Source of the DNA: Nitrospirota bacterium
Lineage (GTDB): Bacteria; Nitrospirota; Thermodesulfovibrionia; Thermodesulfovibrionales; Dissulfurispiraceae
NCBI GenBank assembly: GCA_009773415.1
Contig: WSNO01000025.1
Span: 1-36,211 of the forward strand
DNA length: 36,211 bases
Reading direction: 5' to 3'
Shown here: positions 24,384 to 34,498 of the stretch, in pieces
How the letters are laid out: each line of letters begins with the position of its first letter
How positions within the stretch are numbered: position 1 is the stretch's first letter
Translations under genes and position numbers: made by a program
Notes under the pieces: generated by a model
What the model saw: the letters and a program-made list of their open reading frames with translations, nothing else
Database searches by the model: none
What the model was told of the DNA's origin: nothing

Positions 24384-24506
24384 CTATTTCTTTACTGCTG
24401 CCTTCTTCGGAGCTGCTGCCTTCTTCGGAGCTGCTGCCTTCTTCGGAGCTGCTGCCTTCTTCGGAGCTGCTGCCTTCTTCGGGGCTGCTGCCTTGGTAGC
24501 TGCCAT
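24384..24506 (-). CDS. 40-residue histone-H1-like AAAPKK-repeat protein
   Basis: The product is MAATK, five copies of AAAPKK, then AAVKK: only Ala, Pro, Lys, Val, Thr and Met. Such Lys/Ala/Pro tails resemble eukaryotic histone H1 and bacterial H1-like proteins (HctA/AlgP/AlpB tails) and bind DNA or RNA by charge. Here there is no folded domain at all. GGAGG precedes ATG 24506 at good distance; the longer reading to 24584 is not needed. It is a monocistronic gene with its own terminator, so a short abundant transcript is plausible. Confidence 0.75.
   Translation of the reverse strand: MAATKAAAPKKAAAPKKAAAPKKAAAPKKAAAPKKAAVKK
24401..24490. repeat. Five tandem 18-bp repeats inside the H1-like gene
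   Basis: The unit CCTTCTTCGGAGCTGCTG repeats at 24401, 24419, 24437, 24455 and 24473. The copies are identical except for one silent A-to-G change in the last copy (24483). Each unit encodes one AAAPKK hexapeptide, so copy-number change keeps the frame. Confidence 0.95.
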
Positions 24507-24944
24507 AGTTACGCCTCCCTTATTAGGAAATATTTCTACAATCATACAGCATAAAAACATCAAACTACAAGCACTTACACGCATTTATTTGTCTGCAAAT
24601 TATGAGGCAGAGCAGTCATCCGGCACTGCCGGCAGTGTAGGAAAAGCACTTGGAGAAATCCAGTCACAACCTTCAAACATAGTCATATCAGGCATCTATA
24701 AGATTCTTCACGTTTGTGATTCTTCTGCCTCGGGAATCTGAAGCAGCGTTTATCGGCACCCATCATGAATGAATATTTTTTTATCGGCATAAAATATTTT
24801 CTCGATACGATTATTTATTCGGCGCTGCAATGATCATCGCATCGCTCACGGCAAGGCCTGCCAAGAGCATGATTCATGCTGTTGAGGAGATGAGCCGTTC
24901 TGGTTTCAAAGCACAGCCGGAGCTCTTCGCTGAGATATTCTCTT
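24507..24944. other. Intergenic stretch, no gene recognised
   Basis: This AT-rich gap lies between the divergently transcribed H1-like and CBS-GGDEF genes. A dyad ATTTG-TCTG-CAAAT (24587-24600) and a weak minus-strand TTGTAG-N18-TATGAT pair could be the H1-like promoter region. No credible reading frame or RNA gene is seen. Confidence 0.35.
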
Positions 24945-24973
24945 CTGACTTTTTTCAATTCATCTGATATAAT
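24945..24973 (+). promoter_or_regulatory. Sigma-70 promoter of the CBS-PAS-GGDEF gene
   Basis: CTGACT (24945-24950), a 17-bp spacer and a consensus TATAAT (24968-24973). The transcript would have a leader of about 55 nt before ATG 25034, with no clear Shine-Dalgarno site. Confidence 0.6.
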
Positions 24974-25033
24974 CTAAAAAAGAAGTTCCGCAAATGCCGT
25001 ACTTATGCGGCTGCACCGCACTCACTGACCAAA

Positions 25034-26773
25034 ATGAAACCGATAACCAGGACATTGCATCAGGAACTGTTTGATACGAAAACGGTGAGCGATATTCTCG
25101 ATCCCTTGTTCGTGCATGTCGAACCGGAATCCAATGTCGTGACCGCACTTGCGCTTATGCGCCAGCACAAGCTTCGCTGCATCGCCGTAACATATAAGAA
25201 AAAGCCTGTCGGCATTTTTTCCGAACGCAATCTTCTTCTTGCCGCGCATTATCGGCGCGATCTCGAGGTCCTTCCGGTAGAAGCCGTGATGAGCTCTCCT
25301 GTCATTGCGGTTCCTGACAGCACGTTGCTCTTTGAGGCCTTTGCGCTTATGCTCAATGAGCGTGTTTCATTTCTTGCGGTTGTCGACCACAATGGCGACT
25401 GCATCGGTGTCGCATCGCGAGCCGGTATGGTAAATATCTTTGGCGTATCGTTCTTTTACCAAAATAAAACGGTGTCAGATGTCATGCTTCGCACTGTTGC
25501 GACAGCTCATCGCGGCGAGAAGATTTCTGCTGCGTGCGCCAGGATGGCTGAGACCGGTGAACCCTGTATACTGCTGGAGCATGAGCGCAAACCGCTCGGA
25601 ATCATGACTGCACATGATATGAGTGCATTGATTCTTTCGGGTGCGGATCTTTCTGCCTTCAGGATAGAAGATGTTGCGGCAAAGCCTATTATCAGCATCT
25701 CACCGTCGGCATCGCTTGATGAGGCAATCGCCCTGATGAATACGCACGAAATCACAATCCTGGTTGTTATCGACCAATCCGGCCAGATCGCCGGACTGAT
25801 TACAGAAGATGTCGTGCTTGCCGGCATTGAAGCACCGTATTTCCGGGCATTCAGGAGCATGCTGCAGCAGAGACAGGATCGCATTGCCGACAGAAATCGT
25901 GAACTGACCGAGCGTTCGCTCTTCCTTGAACAGATCCTCACCGTTGCCTCCGACACTGCGATCATCGCGACCGACCTGTATCTCAAGATCAAATATTTTA
26001 ATGACGCGGCCTCCATGCTTCTCGGCTCAAAACCTTCCGATGTCATCGGCTTGAGCCTTCCGGATCTTTTCTCCAAGGTGCAGTTCGAGCAGGTGCATTT
26101 CTCTCGCGGGATCGATGCGGTGCAGCGTAAACACAAATACACCTATGCGACGGAGTTCCTCCGCGAATCTGCTCACCTTCTGCTTGATTGCTGGGTAACC
26201 GGCATCCGCGCCGAAGATGACATCCTCTCAGGATATGTCTGGATGGCACGCGATGTAACTGAGCACCGTGAGCTTCAAGAAAATCTGCGTCGCCCGCTTC
26301 TGAGATGCAGGTTGACAGGACTTCTGAACCGGCAGTCTCTGCTTGATACGCTTATGCGGGAAATCGATCGCACCAGCCGCTACGGTTCGCCGTTCTCCGT
26401 TATCATGCTCGATGTGGACCGCCTGAAGACTTTGAATGACACGTTCGGCTACCATGCCGGAGATGCTGTACTCCGCCAGATCGCCTCCATGATGTCCTCC
26501 AATATGCGCCGTGTGGACATTGCCGGACGATGGGGCGGAGGCGAATTTGTCGTGATTGCCCCGGAGACATCCGAGTCGGAAGCAACTTCGCTTGCAGACC
26601 GCATTCGCGAACTCATTGAAGGACATTATTTTGATGAGGTCGGTGAAGTGACGATTAGTGGCGGGGTTGCACAGTATCGGGGCGAAGAGGATGCTGATTC
26701 CATTATCCGCAAGGCGGAAAAAGGGCTGTCCCGCGCAAAGAGCCGGGGGCGCAACCGGATAGAAGCAGCATAA
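25034..26773 (+). CDS. CBS-PAS-GGDEF protein with degenerate GGGEF site
   Basis: The 579-residue cytoplasmic protein has four CBS motifs in two pairs (about residues 15-135 and 145-265; for example VTALALMRQHKLRCIAV and LDEAIALMNTHEITILVVID). A short helical linker, a PAS domain (about 300-410) and a GGDEF domain (about 420-579) follow. CBS pairs usually bind adenine nucleotides, so an energy-state input is likely. The catalytic motif reads GRWGGGEF (GGGEF at 501-505): the metal-binding acidic third residue is replaced by Gly. The RxxD inhibition site (R492-D495) is kept. The protein may bind c-di-GMP rather than make it. The start is uncertain because no ribosome site is visible. Confidence 0.88.
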   Translation: MKPITRTLHQELFDTKTVSDILDPLFVHVEPESNVVTALALMRQHKLRCIAVTYKKKPVGIFSERNLLLAAHYRRDLEVLPVEAVMSSPVIAVPDSTLLFEAFALMLNERVSFLAVVDHNGDCIGVASRAGMVNIFGVSFFYQNKTVSDVMLRTVATAHRGEKISAACARMAETGEPCILLEHERKPLGIMTAHDMSALILSGADLSAFRIEDVAAKPIISISPSASLDEAIALMNTHEITILVVIDQSGQIAGLITEDVVLAGIEAPYFRAFRSMLQQRQDRIADRNRELTERSLFLEQILTVASDTAIIATDLYLKIKYFNDAASMLLGSKPSDVIGLSLPDLFSKVQFEQVHFSRGIDAVQRKHKYTYATEFLRESAHLLLDCWVTGIRAEDDILSGYVWMARDVTEHRELQENLRRPLLRCRLTGLLNRQSLLDTLMREIDRTSRYGSPFSVIMLDVDRLKTLNDTFGYHAGDAVLRQIASMMSSNMRRVDIAGRWGGGEFVVIAPETSESEATSLADRIRELIEGHYFDEVGEVTISGGVAQYRGEEDADSIIRKAEKGLSRAKSRGRNRIEAA

Positions 26774-26854
26774 CGTTCCGTCCGATTTTTTTTGCTGCCG
26801 ACTTTCCTGCTGCACACGCAGACATCCAGTTCCCAATCACTCATGCATGCACAT

Positions 26855-26884
26855 TTGCCGCAAGGCCGCATAATTCAGTACAAT
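26855..26884 (+). promoter_or_regulatory. Promoter of the selenocysteine tRNA
   Basis: TTGCCG (26855-26860), 18-bp spacer, TACAAT (26879-26884). Transcription would start within about 5 nt of the tRNA 5' end. Confidence 0.55.
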
Positions 26885-26895
26885 AGAAATTTGTT

Positions 26896-26993
26896 GGGAG
26901 TGCATAGGGTTCTGGTGTCCCTCCCGGACTTCAAATCCGGTGTTGCCGGCCACAATCCGGCAGGGTGGGTTCGATTCCCACACGCTCCCGCCA
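26896..26993 (+). tRNA. selC: tRNA-Sec (anticodon TCA)
   Basis: The gene folds as a long selenocysteine tRNA. The acceptor starts GGGAGTGC and ends CGCTCCC-G-CCA, with CCA encoded; the D stem is AGGG/CCCT. The anticodon arm is CCGGA-CTTCAAA-TCCGG with anticodon TCA at 26931-26933. A long variable arm follows (TGCCGG/CCGGCA), then T arm GTGGG-TTCGATT-CCCAC. It reads UGA as selenocysteine together with SelA, SelB and SelD, none of which is in this window. The eighth acceptor pair looks like a C-A mismatch. Confidence 0.95.
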
Positions 26994-27029
26994 GTTTCGC
27001 ACCTCCGTGTCTTTTGCCTGCGTTGCGAT

Positions 27030-27035
27030 TATAAT
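27030..27035 (+). promoter_or_regulatory. Candidate -10 (TATAAT) for a leaderless pncC mRNA
   Basis: TATAAT ends 6 nt before ATG 27042, and no ribosome site is present. No good -35 lies at 16-18 bp, so read-through from the tRNA gene is also possible. Confidence 0.4.
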
Positions 27036-27041
27036 TCAGAT

Positions 27042-29562
<2,521 letters not shown>

Positions 29563-29577
29563 TTAAGCCGTGTGCCG

Positions 29578-31566
29578 TCAGCCCGAACCCGCGAGATATT
29601 CGGCTGACTTCTCTACGCTTTCCCTGTTTCCGATGAGAAGCAGCAGATCGTCCGCGTGCAGATGAAAGTCCGGGGATGGATTCTGATGCACCTCGTCATT
29701 GCGCTGAACCGCCAGAATGGTTGCACCCGTCTCAGCACGCAGCCTGAGCGCCTTGATTGACACTCCGTCCGCCCGCGTGCCTTTCAGAATCTGATAGGTT
29801 TCCGTATGAAGCCCCTTGAGAAATGAATGGCGCTCCGAGAGGGCTTTTGCAGGCAGCCGAATGCCCCGCAGCATGGTGTAGTTGTCATCCCGAATCTCTT
29901 CAATACGCTGATGAATGGCATTCTTCGGAACATGATAGTGATGAAGCACCCGTGCGAATATCTCGACTGATGTCTCGAACTCTTCAGGAATAACCTCATT
30001 TGCTCCGGCAGCTTTCAGATCGTCCATCTCCGCAAGATAACGGGTGCGCACAATAATCCGGAGTTGCGGGTTCTCATGGCGGGCAATCTGGACCACGCGG
30101 CGCGTTGCTGCAGCATCCGAAATGGCAACCACAAGGATGCGGGCGGAATGAATATGGAGTTGATGCAGTATTTCAGCACTGGTGCCGTCCCCGAAAAAAA
30201 TGGGCTCTCCTTCCTGGCGCATCTTTCTGACCGTGGTGCTGTTCATTTCAAGAACAACATAGGGAATATCCGCGTCGCGGAGTACGCGGGCAAGGTTGCG
30301 CCCATTGAGGCCGAAGCCGACAATGATGACGTGCCCGAGCAGCTTTGAAGGGTAATGCTCAGCCATCCGGACCTTCCGTGATTTATCCAGATACCGCATC
30401 GGCCGGAGCCCGACAATCCCCTCGGAAAGCCGTGCCGATGTGATAACAAACATGGGCGTCAGCATCATGGTGAAGACCGATGCGGAGAGGAAAAGCTGGA
30501 ACATCTCATCAGAAGGAATAAGCCCCACTGCCTTGCCGGCTGCCGCCAGAACAAACGAAAACTCTCCTACCTGTGCAAGGCAAAACCCGGTCTGCAGGGA
30601 AGGTCTCAGCGCCTGGCCTGCCCCATACGCAGCAACAGCGGTTGCAAAAACTTTCACAAGAAGAATTATCAGAACTATTGCGCAGACCATGGGCGCATTA
30701 TTCATCGCAAAACGCAGGTCGAGCAGCATGCCGATTGAGACAAAAAAGAGCGCGGAGAAGCTTTCCTTGAGCGGAAGAATGTCAGATACGGACTGAGAAG
30801 AATACTCTGACTCGGAAATCACGATGCCGGCAAGAAATGCTCCGAGCGCAAGGGAAAGACCGAGTTCCGCTGTAAGCACTGCAGTCCCGAGACAGAGCAT
30901 GATAACCGTAATGATAAAGAGTTCCCGGCTTTTTGTATGAACCACCTGGTGCAGGATATGAGGCACCGCCCAGCGTGAAGCCAGCAAAATGCCCGCCACA
31001 AAGACCGCGGCCTTCCCGATGGTGATGATAATATCCTGTGCGCTTCCGCCGGTTCCGGCAAGAACGGGGATCAGCAGCATGAGCGGCACGACGCAGAGGT
31101 CCTGAAAGATAAGAATGCCGAGCGACGCCATGCCGTGCGGAGCATTCAGCTCCCCGCGGTCCTGTAGCAGCTTGATGGCGATTGCCGTGCTGCTCAGCGC
31201 AACGAGAAAGCCGTAAAAAACGGCCGGGCCAGGGGCATGCCGGAACCCAAAAGAGGCAATCAACGCAACAAGCAGGATTGTCAGGGCAACCTGAAGAGCG
31301 CCTCCAACAACAACGAGCCCTCTCAGCTGCATGAGAGTCTTGAGCGAAAATTCGAGTCCGATAACAAACATCAGCAGCACAACCCCGATCTCGGCAACCA
31401 GCTCAACCGCCTTGATGTCGTGCACAAGGGCAAGCCCGTGAGGGCCGACGATAAGACCGGCAAACAGGAAGCCCACAATCGACGGCACACGAAGCCTGCC
31501 GAGCAGGTAGACGACAAGGGCCGACACCCCAAAGACAATAACTATGAAAAGCAGATAGTCATGCAT
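29578..31566 (-). CDS. Kef-type cation:proton antiporter with TrkA-N and TrkA-C domains
   Basis: The 662-residue protein has an N-terminal Na+/H+ exchanger-like membrane domain of about 12-13 helices (VPSIVGFLFAGLIVGPHGLA, then GFLVALSSTAIAIKLLQDRG). A Rossmann TrkA-N domain (about 410-530) has HVIIVGFGLNGRNLARVLRD, and a TrkA-C domain (about 575-655) ends the protein. It resembles KefB/KefC/YbaL, which export K+ under electrophile or osmotic stress. The GxGxxG loop and acidic strand end (VVLEMN) indicate NAD(H) binding. ATG 31566 has GAGG upstream. No KefF/KefG ancillary gene is nearby. The small zinc-ribbon gene lies 19 bp upstream and may be co-transcribed. Confidence 0.92.
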   Translation of the reverse strand: MHDYLLFIVIVFGVSALVVYLLGRLRVPSIVGFLFAGLIVGPHGLALVHDIKAVELVAEIGVVLLMFVIGLEFSLKTLMQLRGLVVVGGALQVALTILLVALIASFGFRHAPGPAVFYGFLVALSSTAIAIKLLQDRGELNAPHGMASLGILIFQDLCVVPLMLLIPVLAGTGGSAQDIIITIGKAAVFVAGILLASRWAVPHILHQVVHTKSRELFIITVIMLCLGTAVLTAELGLSLALGAFLAGIVISESEYSSQSVSDILPLKESFSALFFVSIGMLLDLRFAMNNAPMVCAIVLIILLVKVFATAVAAYGAGQALRPSLQTGFCLAQVGEFSFVLAAAGKAVGLIPSDEMFQLFLSASVFTMMLTPMFVITSARLSEGIVGLRPMRYLDKSRKVRMAEHYPSKLLGHVIIVGFGLNGRNLARVLRDADIPYVVLEMNSTTVRKMRQEGEPIFFGDGTSAEILHQLHIHSARILVVAISDAAATRRVVQIARHENPQLRIIVRTRYLAEMDDLKAAGANEVIPEEFETSVEIFARVLHHYHVPKNAIHQRIEEIRDDNYTMLRGIRLPAKALSERHSFLKGLHTETYQILKGTRADGVSIKALRLRAETGATILAVQRNDEVHQNPSPDFHLHADDLLLLIGNRESVEKSAEYLAGSG

Positions 31567-31585
31567 TATAGTCGCTGCCTCATCT

Positions 31586-31747
31586 TCACACGGATTTTCG
31601 TTTCTTGAGCTGAACAGTCACCTGACGGCCGCATTTCCTGCAGACCGGGCGGTGCTGTTCACGCTTTACCATCTGGAACTTTCCACAGTGCGGACATCGC
31701 TTCAGCATTCCGAATATCGTCGAAAACAACGTCAACGGGTATATCAT
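31586..31747 (-). CDS. Small zinc-ribbon protein
   Basis: The 53-residue protein has two CxxC knuckles, CPHCGKFQMV and CRKCGRQVTV, 13 residues apart, followed by a basic tail (KKRKSV), and a hydrophobic N-terminus (MIYPLTLFSTIFGML). It is probably a zinc-binding ribbon of unknown role, perhaps nucleic-acid binding. ATG 31747 has GAGGAG about 11 nt upstream; the longer reading to 31795 is not needed. Confidence 0.6.
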   Translation of the reverse strand: MIYPLTLFSTIFGMLKRCPHCGKFQMVKREQHRPVCRKCGRQVTVQLKKRKSV

Positions 31748-32016
31748 GCCCAATGCTCCTCTATGCCGATGACTACAGGACTGCATACGGCGCAAGCTGC
31801 ATATGCGCTTTGAATAAAACCGCGCCGTCGTGAAGAAGAAAACGAATGGCAGGAAAGCAACTCCCCCGCCCCATGCGCAAAAAGAACACTCATGCCGCTC
31901 ACAAACAACATCTTTTCATGCGTTTATGATAACAAAATCACGCAGAAAACCGGCATTGCCGGCATCGGCAGAAACCGGACATTTCTATTTTGCCTTGACA
32001 TACCCTTGACAGTGTC

Positions 32017-32045
32017 TTGCCGAACCAGGCAAAACGTGCTATATT
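32017..32045 (+). promoter_or_regulatory. Promoter of the DUF2934 gene
   Basis: TTGCCG (32017-32022), 17-bp spacer, TATATT (32040-32045). The -35 is the same hexamer as the tRNA-Sec promoter. Two upstream TTGACA copies (31995-32000, 32006-32011) are too far from a -10. Confidence 0.5.
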
Positions 32046-32075
32046 TTTTCAGAAACACATTTCATGGAGGGGCCC

Positions 32076-32369
32076 ATGAGCAGAAACAGACAGGACGAAA
32101 TAGCAATAATTGCGTATGAACTCTTCGAGAAGCGGGGATATATCGGGGGCCGCGATCTCGAAGACTGGTGTGAAGCCGAGCGGATTGTCGCTGCAAAATA
32201 CATCACTATTGAGGCATTAACCGTCGGAATCCTCAAGCCTGCCGAAGAGGATACAGAGCCGAAAGCAAGCAGCCCTGAAAGCTCATCCGCCGAAAAAAAA
32301 CCGGCTGCAGCAAAAAAAACATCCTCCAAAACAGCTGCTGCGAAGACACCCGGTCCAAAACGCACATAG
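32076..32369 (+). CDS. DUF2934 protein with H1-like basic tail
   Basis: The 97-residue protein begins with a DUF2934 unit (EIAIIAYELFEKRGYIGGRD, then LEDWCEAERIV), a short helical domain common in Nitrospirota, Acidobacteria and Proteobacteria with unknown function. The C-terminal 45 residues are Ala/Lys/Pro/Ser-rich (EKKPAAAKKTSS, KTAAAKTPGPKRT), like histone H1 tails. It has no signal peptide. ATG 32076 follows GGAGGGG; the longer start at 32064 would include that site. DNA binding through the tail is inference. Confidence 0.82.
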   Translation: MSRNRQDEIAIIAYELFEKRGYIGGRDLEDWCEAERIVAAKYITIEALTVGILKPAEEDTEPKASSPESSSAEKKPAAAKKTSSKTAAAKTPGPKRT

Positions 32370-32370
32370 A

Positions 32371-32376
32371 TATAAT
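32371..32376 (+). promoter_or_regulatory. Candidate -10 (TATAAT) for a leaderless amrS mRNA
   Basis: TATAAT starts 2 nt after the DUF2934 stop and ends 5 nt before ATG 32382. There is no Shine-Dalgarno site and no clear -35. Confidence 0.35.
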
Positions 32377-32381
32377 TATGT

Positions 32382-33392
32382 ATGCATGAAGCGTTTTTGT
32401 ACGAGAAAACAGGCGACAGCTCGGTGCAGTGCCGCCTCTGCTGTCATTATTGCACCATCACTCCGGAGCACCACGGCATATGCGGAGTACGCGAAAACCA
32501 TGGCGGAACGCTGTATTCCCGCGTCTACGGCAAAATAATCGCCGCGCATATCGACCCTGTCGAAAAAAAGCCGCTTTACCATTTCGAGCCGGGTTCCCGC
32601 TCGTTTTCTATTGCCACGGTCGGTTGCAACTTCAGATGCAGGCATTGCCAGAATGCCGACATCTCTCAGGCGCCACGTCTTTACCAAAGCATTCAGGGAC
32701 GGGAGACAACTCCGGAACAGATTGTAACCGCTGCTGCCGACTCCGGGTGCAGCAGCATCTCATACACCTACACAGAACCGACCATCTTCTTTGAGTTTGC
32801 CTATGACTGCTCCCGGCTTGCCCGCAAGCGGGGGCTGAAAAATGTTTTTGTGAGCAACGGCTATACCAGTCCTGAAGCGACCCGAATGATTGCGCCGTAT
32901 CTTGATGCAAACAACATTGACCTCAAGGGAGACGACACGTTTTACCAGAAGCTGGTTGGAGCAAAGCTCCAGCCGGTGCTCGATACGATACGGCTGATGA
33001 AAGAACTCGGCGTCTGGATCGAGGTGACTACCCTCATTATCCCGGACTGGAACGATTCTGACGGCTTCCTGCGCTGGGCGGCTGAGTTCCTTGCTTCTGT
33101 CGACCCTGCCATCCCATGGCATGTAACACAGTTTCATCCGACCTACGAACTGCTCGACAAGCCGAGAACTCCGGCTGCGACACTTCGCCGGGCTCGTGAA
33201 ATCGGTCTTGCCGCCGGCCTGAAATATGTGTATGAAGGGAACGTGCCCGGAGAAGGCGGGGAGAATACGTTTTGTCCGCACTGCGGCGCAACCGTGATAT
33301 CCCGCTTCGGCTTCTCACTTCGCGCTGTCCGGCTCAGAAACGGTCTCTGCGCCGCATGCAACACTCCGGTCGACGGAGTCGGTCTTCCCTGA
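32382..33392 (+). CDS. amrS: AmmeMemoRadiSam system radical SAM enzyme
   Basis: The 336-residue protein matches the AmmeMemoRadiSam radical SAM family (TIGR04337). It has an N-terminal cysteine cluster (CRLCCHYCTITPEHHGICGVR) and the radical SAM motif VGCNFRCRHCQNADIS. It also has SYTYTEPTIFFEFAYDCSR, NNIDLKGDDTFY, and a C-terminal ribbon (FCPHCGATVISRFGF, later CAACNTPVDG). The system couples a radical SAM enzyme with AMMECR1 and Memo-like proteins in anaerobes and archaea, with unknown chemistry. Neither partner is in the window, unless encoded elsewhere as separate genes. ATG 32382 is 5 nt after TATAAT. Confidence 0.93.
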   Translation: MHEAFLYEKTGDSSVQCRLCCHYCTITPEHHGICGVRENHGGTLYSRVYGKIIAAHIDPVEKKPLYHFEPGSRSFSIATVGCNFRCRHCQNADISQAPRLYQSIQGRETTPEQIVTAAADSGCSSISYTYTEPTIFFEFAYDCSRLARKRGLKNVFVSNGYTSPEATRMIAPYLDANNIDLKGDDTFYQKLVGAKLQPVLDTIRLMKELGVWIEVTTLIIPDWNDSDGFLRWAAEFLASVDPAIPWHVTQFHPTYELLDKPRTPAATLRRAREIGLAAGLKYVYEGNVPGEGGENTFCPHCGATVISRFGFSLRAVRLRNGLCAACNTPVDGVGLP

Positions 33393-33857
33393 AGCACCGT
33401 TTTCTCACATCCGGGGGGGGGCAAACAGCGTTATTCAAAAAAGCGACGGTTGCACTGCGGGGCACTTCAATGAACGCCTGCAATGCTGCAGACAGGCTGC
33501 TATGTATTTGCTGTGACCGGAGCGGGGGCATTGAACCTTGTCCAGCGGTTTTTCATGTTCCTGAATGCCGGGGGTTCCCCGGAACGGTTCCCTCCTGAAA
33601 ATCGCATTGCCGCCTTTGTTCATGCAGACACATTACCGCAAAGCATCAAACAATGCAATGGCAGATAGCCGATGAATACATCCAGCCAGATGGTGCAGGT
33701 TCCGGCATGAAGCGTTTTATGCGGACGAGGCAAATGCACGACATGCACGTCCGGAGGATAGTCCGAAGGACTTCGCTGAATACCGCCTGGGAATGAACTG
33801 AACACCAAGTCCTGCAACATCCGTCGACAATTCCGGCATACTTTCTCCTGCACTCTA
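33393..33857. other. Intergenic stretch with G9 tract and a GC hairpin
   Basis: This long gap holds a run of nine G (33413-33421) and a hairpin CCGGGG-GTT-CCCCGG (33568-33582) without a T tract. No reading frame here looks like a protein and none has a ribosome site. It may contain decayed sequence or an unrecognised RNA; I cannot assign it. Confidence 0.4.
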
Positions 33858-33887
33858 TTGACAGCGAACGATCGTTCTTCATATAAT
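33858..33887 (+). promoter_or_regulatory. Consensus promoter of lexA-dinB
   Basis: TTGACA (33858-33863) and TATAAT (33882-33887), both perfect consensus, with an 18-bp spacer. ATG 33894 follows 6 nt later with no ribosome site, so the lexA mRNA would be leaderless. Confidence 0.85.
33866..33877. promoter_or_regulatory. LexA operator (SOS box) of Gram-positive type
   Basis: GAACGATCGTTC is a perfect 12-bp palindrome lying between the -35 and -10 elements. It fits GAAC-N4-GTTC, the Bacillus DinR/LexA core, rather than the E. coli CTGT-N8-ACAG. Bound LexA would block RNA polymerase, giving autoregulation and SOS induction of dinB. Confidence 0.8.
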
Positions 33888-33893
33888 GACTTT

Positions 33894-34484
33894 ATGAAAA
33901 AGCTCACCCCGGCAGTGCTGAAACAAAGAAGCGAATGCATCAGGAACTTTTACACTGAAAGGGGCCGCATGCCCAGTTTTTCCGAAATCGGAGGATTGGT
34001 CGGACTCAGCTCAAAAAGCTCTGTTTTCAAGCTTATAGAGAGGCTCGAAAAGGAGCAATCTCTCAGCCGCGATGTAAACGGCCGGCTGCTGCCCGGACCG
34101 ATGAGTCATCCGCTCAGGGTGCTCGGCTCGGTAGAAGCAGGATTTCCCAGCCCGGCGGAAGAGGAACTCGCCGATACCCTTTCGCTGGATGACCTGATGG
34201 TGAAAAACCGACAGGCGACCTTCCTGCTCAAAGTGTCCGGCGACTCCATGAGCGGCGTCGGCATCATGCCCGGCGACATGGTGATTATCGACCGGAGCCT
34301 CTCCCCAAAGAGCGGGGATATTGTTGTTGCCGAGGTTGACGGCGCATGGACGATGAAACGCCTGAAAAAGAGCGGCGAGAACATCGTACTGGTTGCAGCC
34401 AACCCGAACTATAAGCCTATCCGTCCAAAGAATGAGTTGAAGATTGCCGGTGTTGTGACCGGTGTTGTCCGCAAATACCAATAA
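33894..34484 (+). CDS. lexA: LexA repressor
   Basis: The 196-residue protein has a winged helix (about residues 8-65, with RMPSFSEIGGLVGLSSKSSV) and an S24 autoprotease domain. The scissile bond is A82-G83 in SVEAGFPSP, the nucleophile S118 in KVSGDSMSG, and the base K155 in WTMKRLKK; this spacing is the same as in LexA (E. coli A84-G85, S119, K156). RecA filaments would trigger self-cleavage and derepress SOS genes. The start ATG 33894 is 6 nt after the -10; a TTG start at 33858 would lie inside the promoter. It forms an operon with dinB 14 bp downstream. A UmuD-like role is less likely because the DNA-binding domain is intact. Confidence 0.92.
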   Translation: MKKLTPAVLKQRSECIRNFYTERGRMPSFSEIGGLVGLSSKSSVFKLIERLEKEQSLSRDVNGRLLPGPMSHPLRVLGSVEAGFPSPAEEELADTLSLDDLMVKNRQATFLLKVSGDSMSGVGIMPGDMVIIDRSLSPKSGDIVVAEVDGAWTMKRLKKSGENIVLVAANPNYKPIRPKNELKIAGVVTGVVRKYQ

Positions 34485-34498
34485 CAAGCCTGAACCCT

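Noticed and set aside
24401-24490. Regular short repeats, possibly a CRISPR array
   Set aside because: The units are directly tandem, 18 bp, without spacers, and encode AAAPKK in frame.
31995-32011. Two TTGACA hexamers as -35 elements of the DUF2934 gene
   Set aside because: The only good -10 (TATATT, 32040) is too far from both; TTGCCG at 17 bp fits better.
33858-33893. TTG start 12 codons upstream for lexA
   Set aside because: These codons coincide with the consensus -35, LexA box and -10, so they are upstream of the transcription start.
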